A stretch of 64,000 bases of DNA from Durio zibethinus (GCF_002303985.1 NW_019168015.1:15611302-15675301), one strand, 5' to 3'; numbered from the stretch's first letter, positions 23,438-37,073 are shown. Notes: generated by a model not told the origin, from the letters alone. Numbers and translations: made by a program.

Positions 23438-24560
23438 TTTTATGTGCTTATATTTTACTCCACTTCATTTTGGCTGTGTATTCCAGGAGGAGATTTCCGA
23501 TTAGGTAAAAAAATACTTGTTAATGTCTGATTTACGCGATAATTAGGCTCAAGTAAATCTGTCTCTTTATAGTAATTTTTCTAGCTTTCATATAGTGTAC
23601 CAGAATTTTAATTAGAAATGAGAAATTATTGTGAAAAAATGGTGGCGTCTTGGCTCGCATATCCTGCAATGTCTATCAAATACCCTGATCGTTGTGTTTT
23701 GCTTGACGGTCTTGGACTTTGATGGCTTTCATTGTTTATTGTCAACTAGCATGGGTTCCATTTGATCTGTGGATGGGTTGATTGTAGAGCTATCGAACGG
23801 GTTCGACAACTCATGATATGACCCGATTTGATATGATATGAATTGTGTTTTGTATGATTTATTTTTATAATTATATGTTATGTAAGTATGATTCATATAT
23901 TTATGTATTGATAGGTTAGAGATTTTGGATTCATTGAGTTGGCATGATTTGATTTATCAAGGGTTAGTGTTAGCACATGATAAATGAGTCAGCATGATAT
24001 GACATAAATACTAATGTCTTATATTGTGTCAGCATGACATGACATGTAAACACTAATGTGTTATATTGTACGAATACGTAAATGTAATAAATGAATTTAG
24101 TTTGTTGGTTTGCAATTGTATTTTATGTTATTCATATTATATAATGGATGTTGTTTTGTCTTTTTAATACTTTATATCAGTAGTTTATAAAAATTAAATT
24201 GTATAAATAAATCTATTTATGAAATATTTAAATTATTAGTAGATAAAATTATAATTTTTTTCATTTTGATTTATCATTTTCTTAAAAAAAAAGAATTTAA
24301 AAGTTGGTTATGAAAAATCAAGAATAAGACAAAAACATGATATAAATAAATTAAAAAAAATGGGATATAAAATAATAATATGATATCTATTTTTTTTTTT
24401 TAAATTTAGATATGCAATGTTAGTATTTGTTAATTTTTAAATATTATTTTGGTGGGTTCTTTTAACGTTCATAGATAAACATAAATAAACATAAATATTT
24501 TTATCAAATAATATGAATTATGTGCTTAATGTATTAATTTCATATATTAGTTTTTGAAGA
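23438..24560. other. PHL7-like 3' region and AT-rich repeat remnants
   Basis: The first few hundred bases are probably 3' UTR. From about 23,790 to 24,110 there are repeated ATGATATGA, GACATGACATG and TCAGCATGA words, with two near copies of CACTAATGTSTTATATTGT. These resemble decayed copies of a common plant dispersed repeat rich in CGGGT/ACACGACA words. The remainder is AT-rich without a gene. Confidence 0.4.
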
Positions 24561-26180
24561 CACTTGGTGGGAAGTTAACGGGTTTGATGGTTTTAGAGTT
24601 TTGGATAGTGATTTTAAGATGGAGCATTTTTAGGGTTTTGAGTGAGGGGTTAACGGGTTTAGTTTTTTTAGAGCTTCGGATTATAATTTTAGAGTAAAGC
24701 AATTTTAGGGTTTGAAGTGGTCTCTAAAGCTAAGACTTGAGACTCAACATCGTAAATATTAAACATTAAAACCTTACCCTCTAAATCTTAAACTTTAAAA
24801 TCTAAAACTCAAAACTTAAAAAACCCAAAACCCAAAACTTTAAATCCTAAATCATAAATCTTAAAATGTAAACTTTAAACCTAAGACTCGAGACACTAGA
24901 CGTTAAACCCTAAAACTCAAATCTTAGATCTCAAACCCTAAACCTGAGACCTAAATACCATAAACCTTAAACCTAAACTTTAAATCTTAAAACCTAAACC
25001 TTAAACCTTAAAATACTAAAACTCTAAATCCTAAACCTTAAACCTAATACTCGAGACCCCAAGTTTTAAACCTTAAACCTTAAAACCTAAACCCTAAACT
25101 TTGAAACATTAAAACTCTAAATCATAAACCTTAAACCCAATACTCGAGACCCCAAGCCTTAAATCGCCAAGCAAAACCTTAAAAACACCGAAGTTGATAA
25201 CCTATCACCCAAAACCTTTAAACTACTCCGTCCCAAAACTGATACCTAAAAACCTAAACCCACCAAACTTGCTAACCCACACCTGAAACCCAAAAATAGC
25301 TTCACCCAAAAAATCATCAATTAAAACCATAAAAACATCAAACTCACTAACCCTGTACAAAATCTTAAAATTGACCCAACCCAAAATCATCACCTGAAAT
25401 TCTAAAGCCACCAAACTTGCTAGCTTGACACCAGTAATATTAGAACTACTCCACCCCAAATCTGCCACTTGAAACCCTAAAAACACCAAACCTGTTAACC
25501 CTTTCAAAGTCTTAAAATTGTTTCACCCTAAAATCATTACCTGAAACCCAAAGCATCAAATCTTAAATCACACATGACCCTAAACATTAAAACTACTTGA
25601 CCCCAAAATTATAACATGAAACCCTAAAACCCTAAACCCTATAACTTTAAACCTTAAACACTAGATTTTAAATTCCAAACCCGAGACCCTAAAACATAAA
25701 ATTATAGAACCAAAACTTTAAATCCTAAAACCTAAACTCTAAAATTTTGAATCTTAAACCCTAAAATCGAGACTAGAGACCCAAAACCCTAAACCCAAGA
25801 CTAGAGACTCGAGATTAGAGACCTAGACCCTAACACCAAGACTATAAACCCTAAAACCAAAATCTTAAAACTTAAAACCCTAAACTCGAGACCTAAATAC
25901 AAAGACCCTAGACTCTATACACAAAACCTTAAACCTTAAAACATTACATCTTAAACCTTAAACCCAAGATCCAAAAACATAAACCAAAAATCCTAAAATC
26001 TAAACCTGAGACTCGAGATCCTAAACTTTAAAACCCTAATCTAAAAACCTTAAAACTTGAAACTCAAAACCCAAAACCTTAAATCTCAAACCATAAACCT
26101 TAAATATGAGACTTTCAAACCTTAAACCTAGGAATTTAAACTCTAAACCTTAAAACCTAAACCTTAAACTATAAACCTAG
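24560..26180. repeat. Degenerate telomere-like (CCCTAAA/TTTAGGG) block
   Basis: From about 24,740 the top strand is dominated by variants of CCCTAAA such as CCTTAAAC, CCTAAAAC and CTCTAAAT, with some perfect heptamers (for example near 25,619-25,643). From 24,560 to 24,720 the same motif is in the opposite, G-rich orientation (TTTTAGGG). The plant telomere repeat is CCCTAAA. This is an old, internal, decayed array or a telomere-motif-derived satellite, not a functional chromosome end. CTCGAGACC-type words are interspersed in it. Confidence 0.75.
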
Positions 26181-27350
26181 GGTCACATTCTGGTCCATCT
26201 GTCCGTCACTGTTTGCCCAATTACAAATGTCTGGTTTCGTGTGTTTGTTCGTCTGTCCATTCAACTTCGCCCGCTCATCCATCCAGCTTCATCCATCCGA
26301 CTTCATCCATGAGGCTCTGTCCATCCATCTGACTCATTTTGTGAGGCCTCGTTTGTCTATCCAGCTCTACCCATTTTTTTATCGAACTCTGTTCGACTGT
26401 ATGGATTCGTTTGTATGTCCTTTCAAGTACGGTTGTCTAACTTTGTCCATTTGCTCATCTCTATCTGGCACAGTCCATTGGACTTTGTTCGTCTGTCCAA
26501 TCCTATCTGCTTTCATTTTACTTTGTCTGTTTGACTCTATCCTTAAGACTTCGATTGGATCCATTTATCTGCCCTACTCTATCTGGCTCCATCAATCTAT
26601 CTTTTTTTGATCGACTTTATCTGGCTTTATTTGTCTGTCTGGCTAAGTCTGTCTGTTTGGCTCCATCTATTAGTCCATCTGGCTTCGTCCGTTCATTCAT
26701 TCACCTCAGTCAGTCCTTTTGTAAGCTTGGCCCATTTGTCTGGCTTTATTTGGCTTCGCCCGTCTGGCTTTTGCTACATTTGATCATTTATCCATCCGGT
26801 TCCATCCATTCATTTTATTTTATCCGTCTGGCTCTGCCCGTCCATCCTACTCAATAAGTTCAGCTCTACTAGTTGATTTGGTTTTTTCTATCCAACTCTA
26901 TTTGTTTGGCTAGGCCAGTTCGTTCGATTCTATTCGTCTAGCTTTATCCTTCCGTTGGTTTGTTTGGCTCCATTCGACTTTATCAGTTTATCCCACTCCG
27001 TAAATCTAACTTCGCTTATTGGTTTGGTTCCACCTATTCGTGTGGCTCTACCTGTTTATCTGGCTCTACCCATTTGTCTGTCTATTCGCCTATTCGACTA
27101 TCTAGGGATAGAAAGATAGGTCAAATGATGAAAGAAGACAGATGGGGACGAACATATAGGGATGGCCATGGACGAATGAGGATGATGAAATAGGGGGATA
27201 GACGGATGGACGGGGGTAGTTGGATAGATATAGGTGAATGTGTTAGAATGGATGGAAGGATTGGGATAGATGGATCGAGATCAACTGACGGATGGGCTGT
27301 GATGAATGGACAAGGATGTCTGGATAGGGACAGACGGAGATGGATGGGTC
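26180..27350. repeat. Degenerate pyrimidine-rich block that flips to purine-rich
   Basis: From 26,190 to about 27,105 the top strand is built of TCTGTCC, CCATCCR and GTCTGGCT words. From about 27,108 to 27,350 it is built of GATGGA and GGACGG words, the complement of the same motifs. Low-complexity tandem sequence with an orientation change near 27,105. Open frames here (for example 26,227-26,610) follow from the repeat and are not genes. Confidence 0.7.
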
Positions 27351-27359
27351 AAACGGTGG

Positions 27360-29560
27360 TGTTTCAATAGTTTTGGGGCTTTGATGGCAGTTTTTAATTT
27401 TTGGACTTTTTAGTGGTTTTTGGGATTTTGACGGTTTTAGGGCTTGTTGATTGCACTAAAATTTTAGCTTGGTGCAGTTTAATTCATATTTTGGTTTATT
27501 CTTTAAGATTTTTGGTAAAATTATTCTTAAATGCACATTTTTCTCATATATAGGTAAAAATAGAGAAAATGAGAAATTTGGTCAATTTAGATATATTTTG
27601 AAGGATTTTTGATGCAAATTGTGAAAATAACCTAAAACTAATGTCATTAATTTTCTTTCTTGAATTTTTTTTAGCATTATTTTCAGCATTTTTTAATCAT
27701 TTTATTGTTAAATTTGCTCATGGAATACTTGAATTTTTTGTAGCAAAAAATGAAAACATACATGCATGCAAGAGGCTTAACAAGGAAATGATGGTGCACT
27801 AGTGGCGTGGAATGCAACCTTTATTTGCATCAGAATTGGACATCACATTGTGGCATTCAAAGGAAAACTTCAAGAGGTGAAGACATGGCATATTGGAGAG
27901 CTTTCATTGGTAATAACTTTGACATTTTAGAAGTGGCAAAAAGCATTATGAAGGCTTGCACTTGACGAAGAATAAAGAAGCCTACAAACAGCCATACACC
28001 AAGTATGAAAGTAAGGAGGAAAGAAGTCTCTAGAAGCTCACCTCATTATGGATATTTTGGAGAGATTTTTTGGGGTTTCATTCAGCACTTACCTGCCTAT
28101 AAATAGGAGAGTAGCCAGCCATTGTAGAGAGACTTTAGCTTAGAATTTTATTTTTCTTATTCTTTAATTTTTGCATTTGCCTTTATTGTATTTTATTTTT
28201 GTAACGACCAAACAACCCTTGATTTTCATATTTTTCCATTGATTTTGATTGTACTTTTACATTTTCTTAAGTATTTTTCAGTGTTCTTTATGATTTGGTA
28301 ATGAAACTTACAAATTTTATTGATTTCTAGCTCAAATCTACTAATTTTTCATTGATAATATGTTTTTAAATTTGCCAGTTCTAACCTACTTGTGGTTTTT
28401 TTATGATATCTCATTCAAATCTTGCTTGTTTTTGTTCAATTTTTTTTCATAGTTTCCTAATTCAATTAGCTACAACATATTAAAAATTCATCCTCAAACT
28501 ATCACCACAGCATTCTAATCAAGCTTGGAATATTCATCTGGATGCAAATGATAGGTGTAGGTTAGATGTGATCAATCACTTTGTCATGGAGTTGCTCTCT
28601 CCTTGGTGTGTTGTTTGCCTTCTTTTCATTCTAAATTCTTAGTTTTACTTTTTTACTTATTGATTCTTGCTTTATCCAGTTTATTTTTGTTGCATTTGAT
28701 AGCTGTTTGGATCACATTTGTAGTGCATGCTCTATTTTTTGCATTTTTTAGTGCTATTTAGTTTGCTAGTTGGTTGAGCTATTTTTCTTTTATTTTGCTA
28801 CGAATTTTTTGTTGAAATCTTTAGTAAACTTGTTGTTTGATCTTACTTTAGTTCAATTTAAGCTCATGTTCATTAGAGAATTTTAAATCTGCATTTTTAT
28901 TTTGTGAATCGTTAAACTTTTGTTTTAGCATAGCTGTTGTTTGGTTAATTTTTTAGTTCTTTCATGTGACTTTTTTGAAAATTTTCATTTTCTCTTTACT
29001 TTCTCATCATGTTCCTTAGTCAAACTTTAAATTTCTAGTTCATGTTAATTTTAGTTTGCATCATTTAGAGTTAGAATATTAGTTTCTAATTCAGTTTCTA
29101 GATTTTGCTATACTTTCGATTTTTATGTTCTAGCTTAGATTTTGCATTTTTATTTTTATTGCTTGCATTTCAAATATGTTTTTACTTTAATTCTTGTTTA
29201 GTTCATTGCATTTCAATTTACCTATTATTTTGCACTTTATTTTATTTAGTTTACATTTTGTAATTTTATACCATACTATATTTGTGTTACATGCTTTGGT
29301 TGATTTTATTTTTTTAGTTTGTTTAATGCCATGTTTTTCTTTGTTTGATTGAGCCAACTTTAGATGGGTATGGGGATAATGGGTATTTAGCTTAGGAATG
29401 CCTTTAACTAATTCTTGTGGGGTTGACATGTCTTTATTATTACTTGAACGGCCTGTGTGCTTGCAGGATTTCCCCAATCACTTGCATGTGTGGTTTAAAA
29501 TATTTTTAAATTGTGTTTCCATGCAAACTTTTTCTAGTTTTTTGGTTTTAGGTTGTGAAT
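27360..29560. mobile_element. Decayed LTR-retrotransposon-like sequence
   Basis: Contains features common in plant Ty3-gypsy LTRs: CCTATAAATAGGAGAG (TATA box, near 28,098), a long T-rich leader-like stretch after it, TTGTGGGGTTGAC (29,415-29,427) and GTGTGCTTGCAGG (29,455-29,467), resembling U5/LTR-end sequences of Athila/Tat-type elements. No coding domains or clear LTR ends found. The assignment rests on sequence style only. Confidence 0.35.
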
Positions 29561-29564
29561 CAAG

Positions 29565-32500
29565 ATTTTTTTTTTCGAATGTCTTAATTGGCTTGTATGA
29601 ACAGAAAATAATAGTTTTATTACAAAATAAAGTGTCATAGTGATTTAAAGTAGGTAATTGTATAAATAGTCATAATTATTTAAATTATTTCAGTAAACAT
29701 ATTTATTTTTTTAATATTTTATTTTTTAATTTTTAGAATCTTAATAACTTAGTATTATTTTATTTCAAATACAATTGTATGAATAGAAACAATTATTTTA
29801 TAATAAAACCAAAGGCCAAAATGATTTGAAATAAATTATTGTTCAAATTGTCATAGCCATTTGAATTATTTTAGTAAACAAATTTATCTTTTAAATCTCT
29901 TATTTATTAATTTTCATAATATTAATAAATTAGTATTATTTTATTTCAAATAAGTTTATATGAATGGAAACAATTGTTATAGGACAAAACAAAAGGTTGA
30001 AATAATTTGAAATAAATAATTGTTAAAATAGTTATAACCATTTGAATTTGTTCGATAAGCAGATTTATTTTTTAAATATCTTACTTATTAATTTTCAGAA
30101 TATAAATAGATTAGTATTATTTTATTCTGAAAAAACTTTTATGAATAGAAACAATTAATTTATGACTAAACAAAGATCCTAACGATTTGAAATAAATAAT
30201 TGTTCAGATAATCATAATTATTTAAACTTATTCAGTAAACAGATTCTTTTTTTAAATCTCTTATTAATTTTTAAAATATTAATAAATTAATATTATTTTA
30301 TTATGAATAAACTTGTATGAATAGAAAATTATTTTATGACAAAATAAAAAGTCATAACGATTTGAAGTAGTTAATTGTTTAAATTGTCATAATTATTTCA
30401 ACTGTTTCGATAAATTAGCATTTTTTAATAATCTTTTATTAATTAATTTTTAGAATATTAATAAATTAGTCTTATTTTATTTCGAATAAACTTGTATAAA
30501 TAGGAACAAATGTTTTATGACAAAAAAAAAGCTCATAATGATTTGAAATAGATAATTATTCAAATAGTTGTAACTATTTAAACTTATTCGGTAAATAGAT
30601 TAATTTTTTAAATCTCTTACTTATTAATTTTTAGAATATTAATAAATTAGTATTATTTTATTTAGAACATGCTTGTAAGAACAAAACTAATTATGGTAAA
30701 TAACATAAAATGTCATAACGATTTGAGGTAATTAATTATTCAAATGGTCATAATTATTTGAACTGTTTTGATAAAGAGATTTATTTTTAAAATTTTTTAC
30801 TTATTAATTTTGAAATATTAATAAATTATTATTATTTTATTTTGAATAAACTTGTATAAACAGAAACAATTGTTATATAACTAAACCAAGGTCAAAACAA
30901 TTCGAAATAGATAATTGTTGAAATAATCATACTATTTGAACTTGTTTGATAAACAAATTCATTTTTAAATCTCTGACTTATTAATTTTCAGAATACTAAT
31001 AAATTAGTATTATTTTATTTTGAACAAATTTATATAAATAAAAACAATTATTTTATGATAAAAAAAGATAGAACAAATTGGAATAGATAATTGGTGAAAT
31101 AGTCATAACCTTTTGAATTTGTTTGAAAAATAAATTTATTTTTTAAATTTCTTACTTATAAAATTTTAAAATAATAAGGGATAAATGTTATTTTATTCTG
31201 AATAAGCTTGTATGAATAGAAACAATTGTTTTATGACAAACAAAAAGGTTAGGACAATTTTAAATAGATAATTGTTTAAATAATTATAACTATCTGAATT
31301 GCTTCAATAAACAGATTTATTTTTTTAATCTCTTATTAATTTTTGAAAAAGTAATAAATTAGAATTGTTTTATTTCGAATAGGCTTGTATATATAGCGAT
31401 TAGAAGTAATTAATTGTACAAATAGTAATAAATATTTGAACTGTTTTAGTAAACTGATTTATTTTTTAAATCTCTTATTAATTTTCAGAATATTAATAAG
31501 TTAGTGTCATTTTATTTCAAATAAATTTGTATGAACAAAAACAATTGTTTCATGACAAAACAAAATGTTATAATGCTTTGAAATAAATAATTATTCAAAT
31601 AGTTATAACAATTTGAATTTATTCGGTAAATATATTTATGTTTTTAAATATTTTACTTATTAAATTTTGAAATATTAATGGTTTGGTATTGCTTTATTCT
31701 GAATAAACTTGTATGAACAAAAACAATTGTTTTATGACTCAACAAAATAATAAAACGATTTGAAATTGATAATTGTTGAAATAGTTATAACCATTTGAAC
31801 TTTTTCAATTTTTTGAATATCTTATTTATAAATTTTTGGAATAATAATGCATAAGCATTATTTTATTTTGAATATGTTTGTATGAATAGAAACAATTATT
31901 TTATGACAAAAATAAAGGTCAGAACGATTTAAAATAGATAATTATTTAAATAGTTATAATTATTTGAATTGTTTTGATAAATATATTTATTTTTTCAATC
32001 TTTTACTTATTAATTTTTGGAAAAGTAATAAATTAAAATTATTTTATTCCGAATAGACTTGTATGAACAGAAATAAATGTTTTATGACAAAATAAAAAGA
32101 TATAATGATTAGAAGTAGTTAACTGTACCAATAGTCATAACAATTCAAATTGTTTTAGTAAACATATTTATTTTTTAAATTTCTTACTTATTAATTTTTA
32201 AAATATTAATAAATTAGTGTTATTTTATTTCGAATAAGCTTATATGAATATAAAAAATTGTTTCATGATAAAAGAAAAGGCCATAATGATTTGAAATAAA
32301 TAATTGTTCAAATAGTTATGACCATTTAAATTTTTCAGTAAATATATTTATTTTTTAAATATCTTACTTATTAATTTTTGAAATATTAGTGGATTAGTAT
32401 TACTTTATTCCCAAATAAACTTGTATGAATAAAAACAAATATTTTATGACAAAACAAAAGGTTAGAATGATTTAAAATAAATAATTATTTAAATAGTCAT

Positions 32501-34104
32501 AACTATTTGAACTTTTTAGTTAATAGATTTATTTCTTTATCTCATATTAATTTTCAGAAAAGTAACAAATTCGTACTATTTTATTCTAAATAAGTTTGTA
32601 TAAACAGATATAATTATTTTATGATAAAACAAAAGGTAATAATGATTTAAGGTAGTTAATTGTCTAAATAGTCATAATTATTTGAATTGTTCTGGTAATT
32701 AGATTTATTTTTTAAAACTCTTACTTCTTAATTTTCAGAATATTAATAAATTAGTTTTATTTTATTTTAAATAAGCTAATATGAATAAAACAACTGTTTT
32801 ATGATAAAACAAAAGGCAATAATGATTTGAAATAGATAATTGTTCAAATAGTTAGAACTATTTAAACTTGTTCGGTAAATAGATTTGTTTTTTAAATATC
32901 TTACTTATTAATTTTTGGAATATTAGTAGATTAGTGTTATTTTATTTTAAATAAAGTTGTATGAATAGAAACAATTGTTCTATTGCTTAAGAAAGGTCAT
33001 AATAATTTGAAATATATATTTGTTCAAATTGTAATAACTATTTGAATTTATTTGATAGCAGATTTATTTTTTAAGTCTCTTATTTATTAATTTTTGAAAT
33101 ATTTATAAATTAGTATTATTTTATTTTGAATAAACCTGTATGAATAGAAATAATTATTTTATAACAAAATAAAATTTCATAATGATTTGAAGTAGTTAAT
33201 TGTTCAAATAGTTATAACTATTTGAATTGCTTCAATAAATAGATTTATTTTTGAAATCTCTTACTTAATAATTTTCAGAATATTAATAAATTAATATTAT
33301 TTTATTTTGAATAAGCTTTTATGAACAGAAACAACTATTTTATGATAAAGCAAAAGGTCAAAACGATTTAAAATAAATAATTATTCAAATAGTCATAACA
33401 TTTGAACTTGTTTGGTAAACAAATTTATTTTGTAAACATCTTAGTAATTTTCATAATATTAAGGGATTAATATTATTTTATTTCAAATAAACTTGTATGA
33501 ATGGATACAATTATTTTATGATAAAACAGTAAGTTAGAATAATTTAAAATAAATAATTGTTCAAATAGTCAACTATTTGAACTATTTAATTATTCAAATA
33601 GTCATAACTATTTGAATTGTTTCCATAAACAAACTTATTTTTTTAAATTTCTTACTTATTAATTTTTTCATTCGTAATAAATTAGTTTTATTATAATTCG
33701 AATAAGTGTGTATTAATAGAAAAAATTGTTTTATAACAAAACATAAGGTCTTAAAGATTTGAAGTACCTAATTGTTCAAATAGTCATAATTATTTGAACT
33801 GTTTCATTAAAAAGATTTATTTTTTTAAATCTCTTTCTTATGAAATTTTAGAATATTAATAAATTATTATTATTTTATTCTAAATAAGCTTGTATAAATA
33901 GAAATAATTATTTTATGATAAAACAAAAGGTCTGAACTGTTTGAAAAAATCATTGTTCAAATAGTCATAAATTTTTGAACTTTTTAAGTAAACATATTTA
34001 TTTTGTAATTATTTCACTTATTAATTTTTGAAATATTAATAAATTAGTATTATTTTATTTCGAATAAGTTTATATGAGTAGAAACAGTTATTTCATAACA
34101 TAGT
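29565..34104 (+). repeat. Diverged satellite array, period about 180 bp (left block)
   Basis: About 25 tandem monomers. Landmarks recurring every 174-185 bases: a TTTGAAATAGATAATTGTTC-like stretch, the dyad CAAATAGTCATAACTATTTG, TTTATTTTTTAAATCT, AATATTAATAAATTAGTATT and CTTGTATGAATAGAAACAAT. Copies are strongly diverged by point changes and small indels, and very AT-rich. The length suits a nucleosome-sized plant satellite. The block ends at the Ogre insertion, inside a monomer. Confidence 0.92.
34100..34104. repeat. Target-site duplication, left copy (ATAGT)
   Basis: ATAGT immediately precedes the 5' LTR and is repeated exactly at 52,207-52,211 after the 3' LTR. Confidence 0.9.
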
Positions 34105-36428
34105 TGTAGGCACCAATTTTGTTCTTCTTTTTTTATTATTATATAATTTTGTTTATTATTATTATTATTATTATTATTATTCTTTAAAACAAAAGGAAAA
34201 AAAGGTAAAAAAAAGTAAAAAAAAAGTCTTTGATTTCAACTCTGACAGCTGAAATCAAGTTGCTAGAGTGGTCCAAATTTCTTCCTGACATTGCCTAACA
34301 TGGCAGCATGAAATCCGATGACCAAAAGTCACCGGATAGACACCTAAATTTTTCATAAAAGGATCCCAGAAGATCTGAGGTCTTGAATCTCATAAGCTCT
34401 ATAAATAGAGCTAATCTGTGCACGGAACGAACACAAAAAAGAAGAACAATAAGAGGGAAAACAAAAAATAAAAAAAAATAGCAAACACAAAAAAAAAATT
34501 TCAAGAATGAAATTCTCGATCTAGGAAGTTGTAGATTTTTTTGAAAAATCTGGGCTTGGAAAGGTGTTTAGAAAGCGAAAATGATCATTGGGAAATTTTT
34601 TAAAATATTTTTAGATTTTTTTTGGGTCGTCAAAAATCTGGGAAAATTTAAATTTTTCAGCAACTGTTTGAATTTTTCAACAATCGAAATCTGGGTTCAT
34701 TGCCGGAATCTTGAAATTTTTGAATTTTTTGACACCGATTGAAGTTTCTGGCCATCGATGCATGGCGGCGACTGGCCGAAAACTTGTTTTTATGGCGGTT
34801 GATGAGGGGTGCTGGGATTTTAGAGAGAAAGGCTCTGGGGTAGAGAGAGAGAGGAGAAAGAAAAAAATAAAGAAAAAAGCTAAAATAGGCCTTTTATAGG
34901 CGCCTTAAAAAAACATCATTTTGGGTGTCTAGACCGAACCCGACCCGCGTAGGATCTGCACATCGACCTGTGCGCCAACCCAACCCGTTTCACAGGTTTT
35001 TTCTTTTCTTTTTCTTCTTATTTTTCGTTTTGATTTTGATTTTTTATGTTATTTTTTATGATGTTATTATCATTATTATTATTATTATTATTATTGTTAT
35101 TTTATATTATTACTGGTAATAATTTTTTTAAAAAACAAATAAATAAATAGAAATAAAAGAAATAAAAATAAAATAAAGACTTAAAAAAATATAAATAAAA
35201 AAATTTAATAATAATAACTATTTAAAGGAAATAAATTCTATTACAAGCAAAAATATTATTTAAAATTCACCAAAGTGTTGGGATAATTTAAAACAATAGT
35301 TTTTGCTAAAAAATAAGAAAATATATAAAAAAAATAAGAAATAAAATAAAAAATAAATTGTTTAAATGAATCTTTTAAATGCAATTTTTAGAGAAAGCTA
35401 AAAGAGTTTAATTTTCTTTAATTATTGCAAGTAAAAATAATTTTTCGGATTTCACAATAGAGTTAGGATAATTCAAAATTATTTTTACTAAAACAATGAT
35501 TGATTTAAACAATGTAAAACAATAATAAAAAATAATAAGGAATGAAATTAATAATAATTGATATCATGAATTTTTAAATATATATATGTATGTATATATA
35601 GAAAATTGAAAGAGTTTGATTTTCTTCAAACAAGAGATTAATATTTAGATTTCACCAGCAAGTCGGGATAATCTAAATTTCTTTTTATAAAAAAAATAAT
35701 TAAAGAATAAATAATAAAATTTTTAAAAATTAAGATAATAACGATTAATTAATTAATTCCTTTAACTATAAAAAAATTGATTTTATTTAGGGTCTTGCCA
35801 AAATTGAGATAATCTTAAAACTTGTTTAAAATTTTTAGGATTTCACCGAAGAGTCGGAATAATCTTAAAATTTGTTTAATAAATTTTAAGAACTCACCAA
35901 AGAGTCGAGATGTTCCTAAAATCCTTTTTAAAACAAATAAACAAAATATCTTATGACGAAATTTTGATAATTTTGTGAATGGTTAATTTTCTCGAAATAT
36001 TTTCTAAATAGTGATTTTCTATAAATTCCACCAAAATGTTGGAGAATTTATAGAATACAAAATAGTAATAATAATGTTAATTTTGAAACATAGAAAAATG
36101 TTTTAAAATAAATTTTATGAAATTAAACTTAAATAAAAAAGCCACCGTTATCGAAATTATAGGATTATGCATGTTTAAATGGTACTATTCTTCGAACGAG
36201 TGACGTGAAGGTGCCAATACCTTCCTTGCTCGTAACCGTACTCCTAAACCTAGTCTTGATTTCACAGACCTAAGCTTATTTTAGTAAGTTTTAATTAATT
36301 TTAAGATTTTTACTAAAAGATGATATTTTGGGTGGCCAATCACACCCTATAAAAAGATTGGTGGCGACTCCGAAAATTTTCACCAAGTCTAGCAATCGAG
36401 TCCCCTAAGATAAAAAATCGTTATGACA
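34105..36428 (+). repeat. Ogre 5' LTR
   Basis: 2,324 bp, TGTAGG...ATGACA. Contains an ATT microsatellite (34,150-34,183), a TATA box CTATAAATAG at 34,399-34,408 inside the perfect palindrome GCTCTATAAATAGAGC, a second ATT run near 35,067-35,100, and a repeated motif of the type TTCACCAAAGAGTCGGGATAAT in several diverged copies between 35,270 and 36,040. Confidence 0.93.
34399..34408 (+). promoter_or_regulatory. Ogre LTR TATA box
   Basis: CTATAAATAG in the 5' LTR; the matching site in the 3' LTR is at 50,182-50,191. Transcription would start about 30 bases downstream. Promoter activity is not known. Confidence 0.6.
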
Positions 36429-36430
36429 GC

Positions 36431-36448
36431 TTGGCGACTCTATTATGG
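36431..36448 (+). promoter_or_regulatory. Ogre primer binding site, tRNA-Arg type
   Basis: TTGGCGACTCTATTATGG begins two bases after the 5' LTR. The TGGCGACTC core is the one used by Ogre and related Tat elements, which prime from tRNA-Arg. Confidence 0.65.
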
Positions 36449-37073
36449 TCTTTTTGATATTTAATTTTAATTTCTTATCTCAAAATAATTTGTTTTTTGT
36501 TCCATTTGGTTTTGATATGTTATTATGTTATTGCTAATTATATTTTTAATTTTATTAATAATTGTTACGTTCCCTCACACACGTGCACATTTGCATTCAT
36601 GCATGAGCTCTATACCTAGGCTCCTGAATATATCCCTTTTTAGGAGGGAGTAGAGTACTTACGCTTTCATGAAGTTATAATGCCTCTACTTAGGCTAGAG
36701 AAATATTTCCACTCAAGTTGAACCCTTTCCGTTGATAACCCGTTATGGGTAAGGATCGGGGGCCTTACTAGTCTAGAGTGGACGATAATGAAGATTAATT
36801 TGGGAACCTTTTTAGTCTATGTTAATTACCAAACCATGCATATAGTGAACCTTATGAAACTAACCTTAGATAGGGCCATACCATTTTTGATTATACCCTA
36901 AATTAGGACAAATAAGGGAATATTTATTTTAATGTGATTACTAACCCTATTTTGTTTTGCTCTCCTTTTGTTTCATGATCATGCATCATTATAAACACTT
37001 GCATATGGGATGTGCTTATCAATATGCCAATATCAGTAAGAAGATCTTCAGTCTTGCTTCAAAAACACCATCA
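36449..37073 (+). other. Ogre leader region before ORF1
   Basis: Non-coding leader between the primer binding site and ORF1. No clear repeats or frames. Contains ACACGTGCACATTTGCATTC near 36,580-36,600. Confidence 0.5.

Noticed and set aside
25223..25507. 94-codon minus-strand frame
   Set aside because: Falls within the telomere-like degenerate repeats and reflects their composition.
26227..27193. Plus-strand frames of 77-127 codons rich in Cys, Ser, Leu and Pro
   Set aside because: They are translations of the TCTGTCC/CCATCC low-complexity repeat.
29565..34104. Regularly spaced repeats resembling a CRISPR array
   Set aside because: The whole 180-bp unit repeats without unique spacers, and the genome is a plant.
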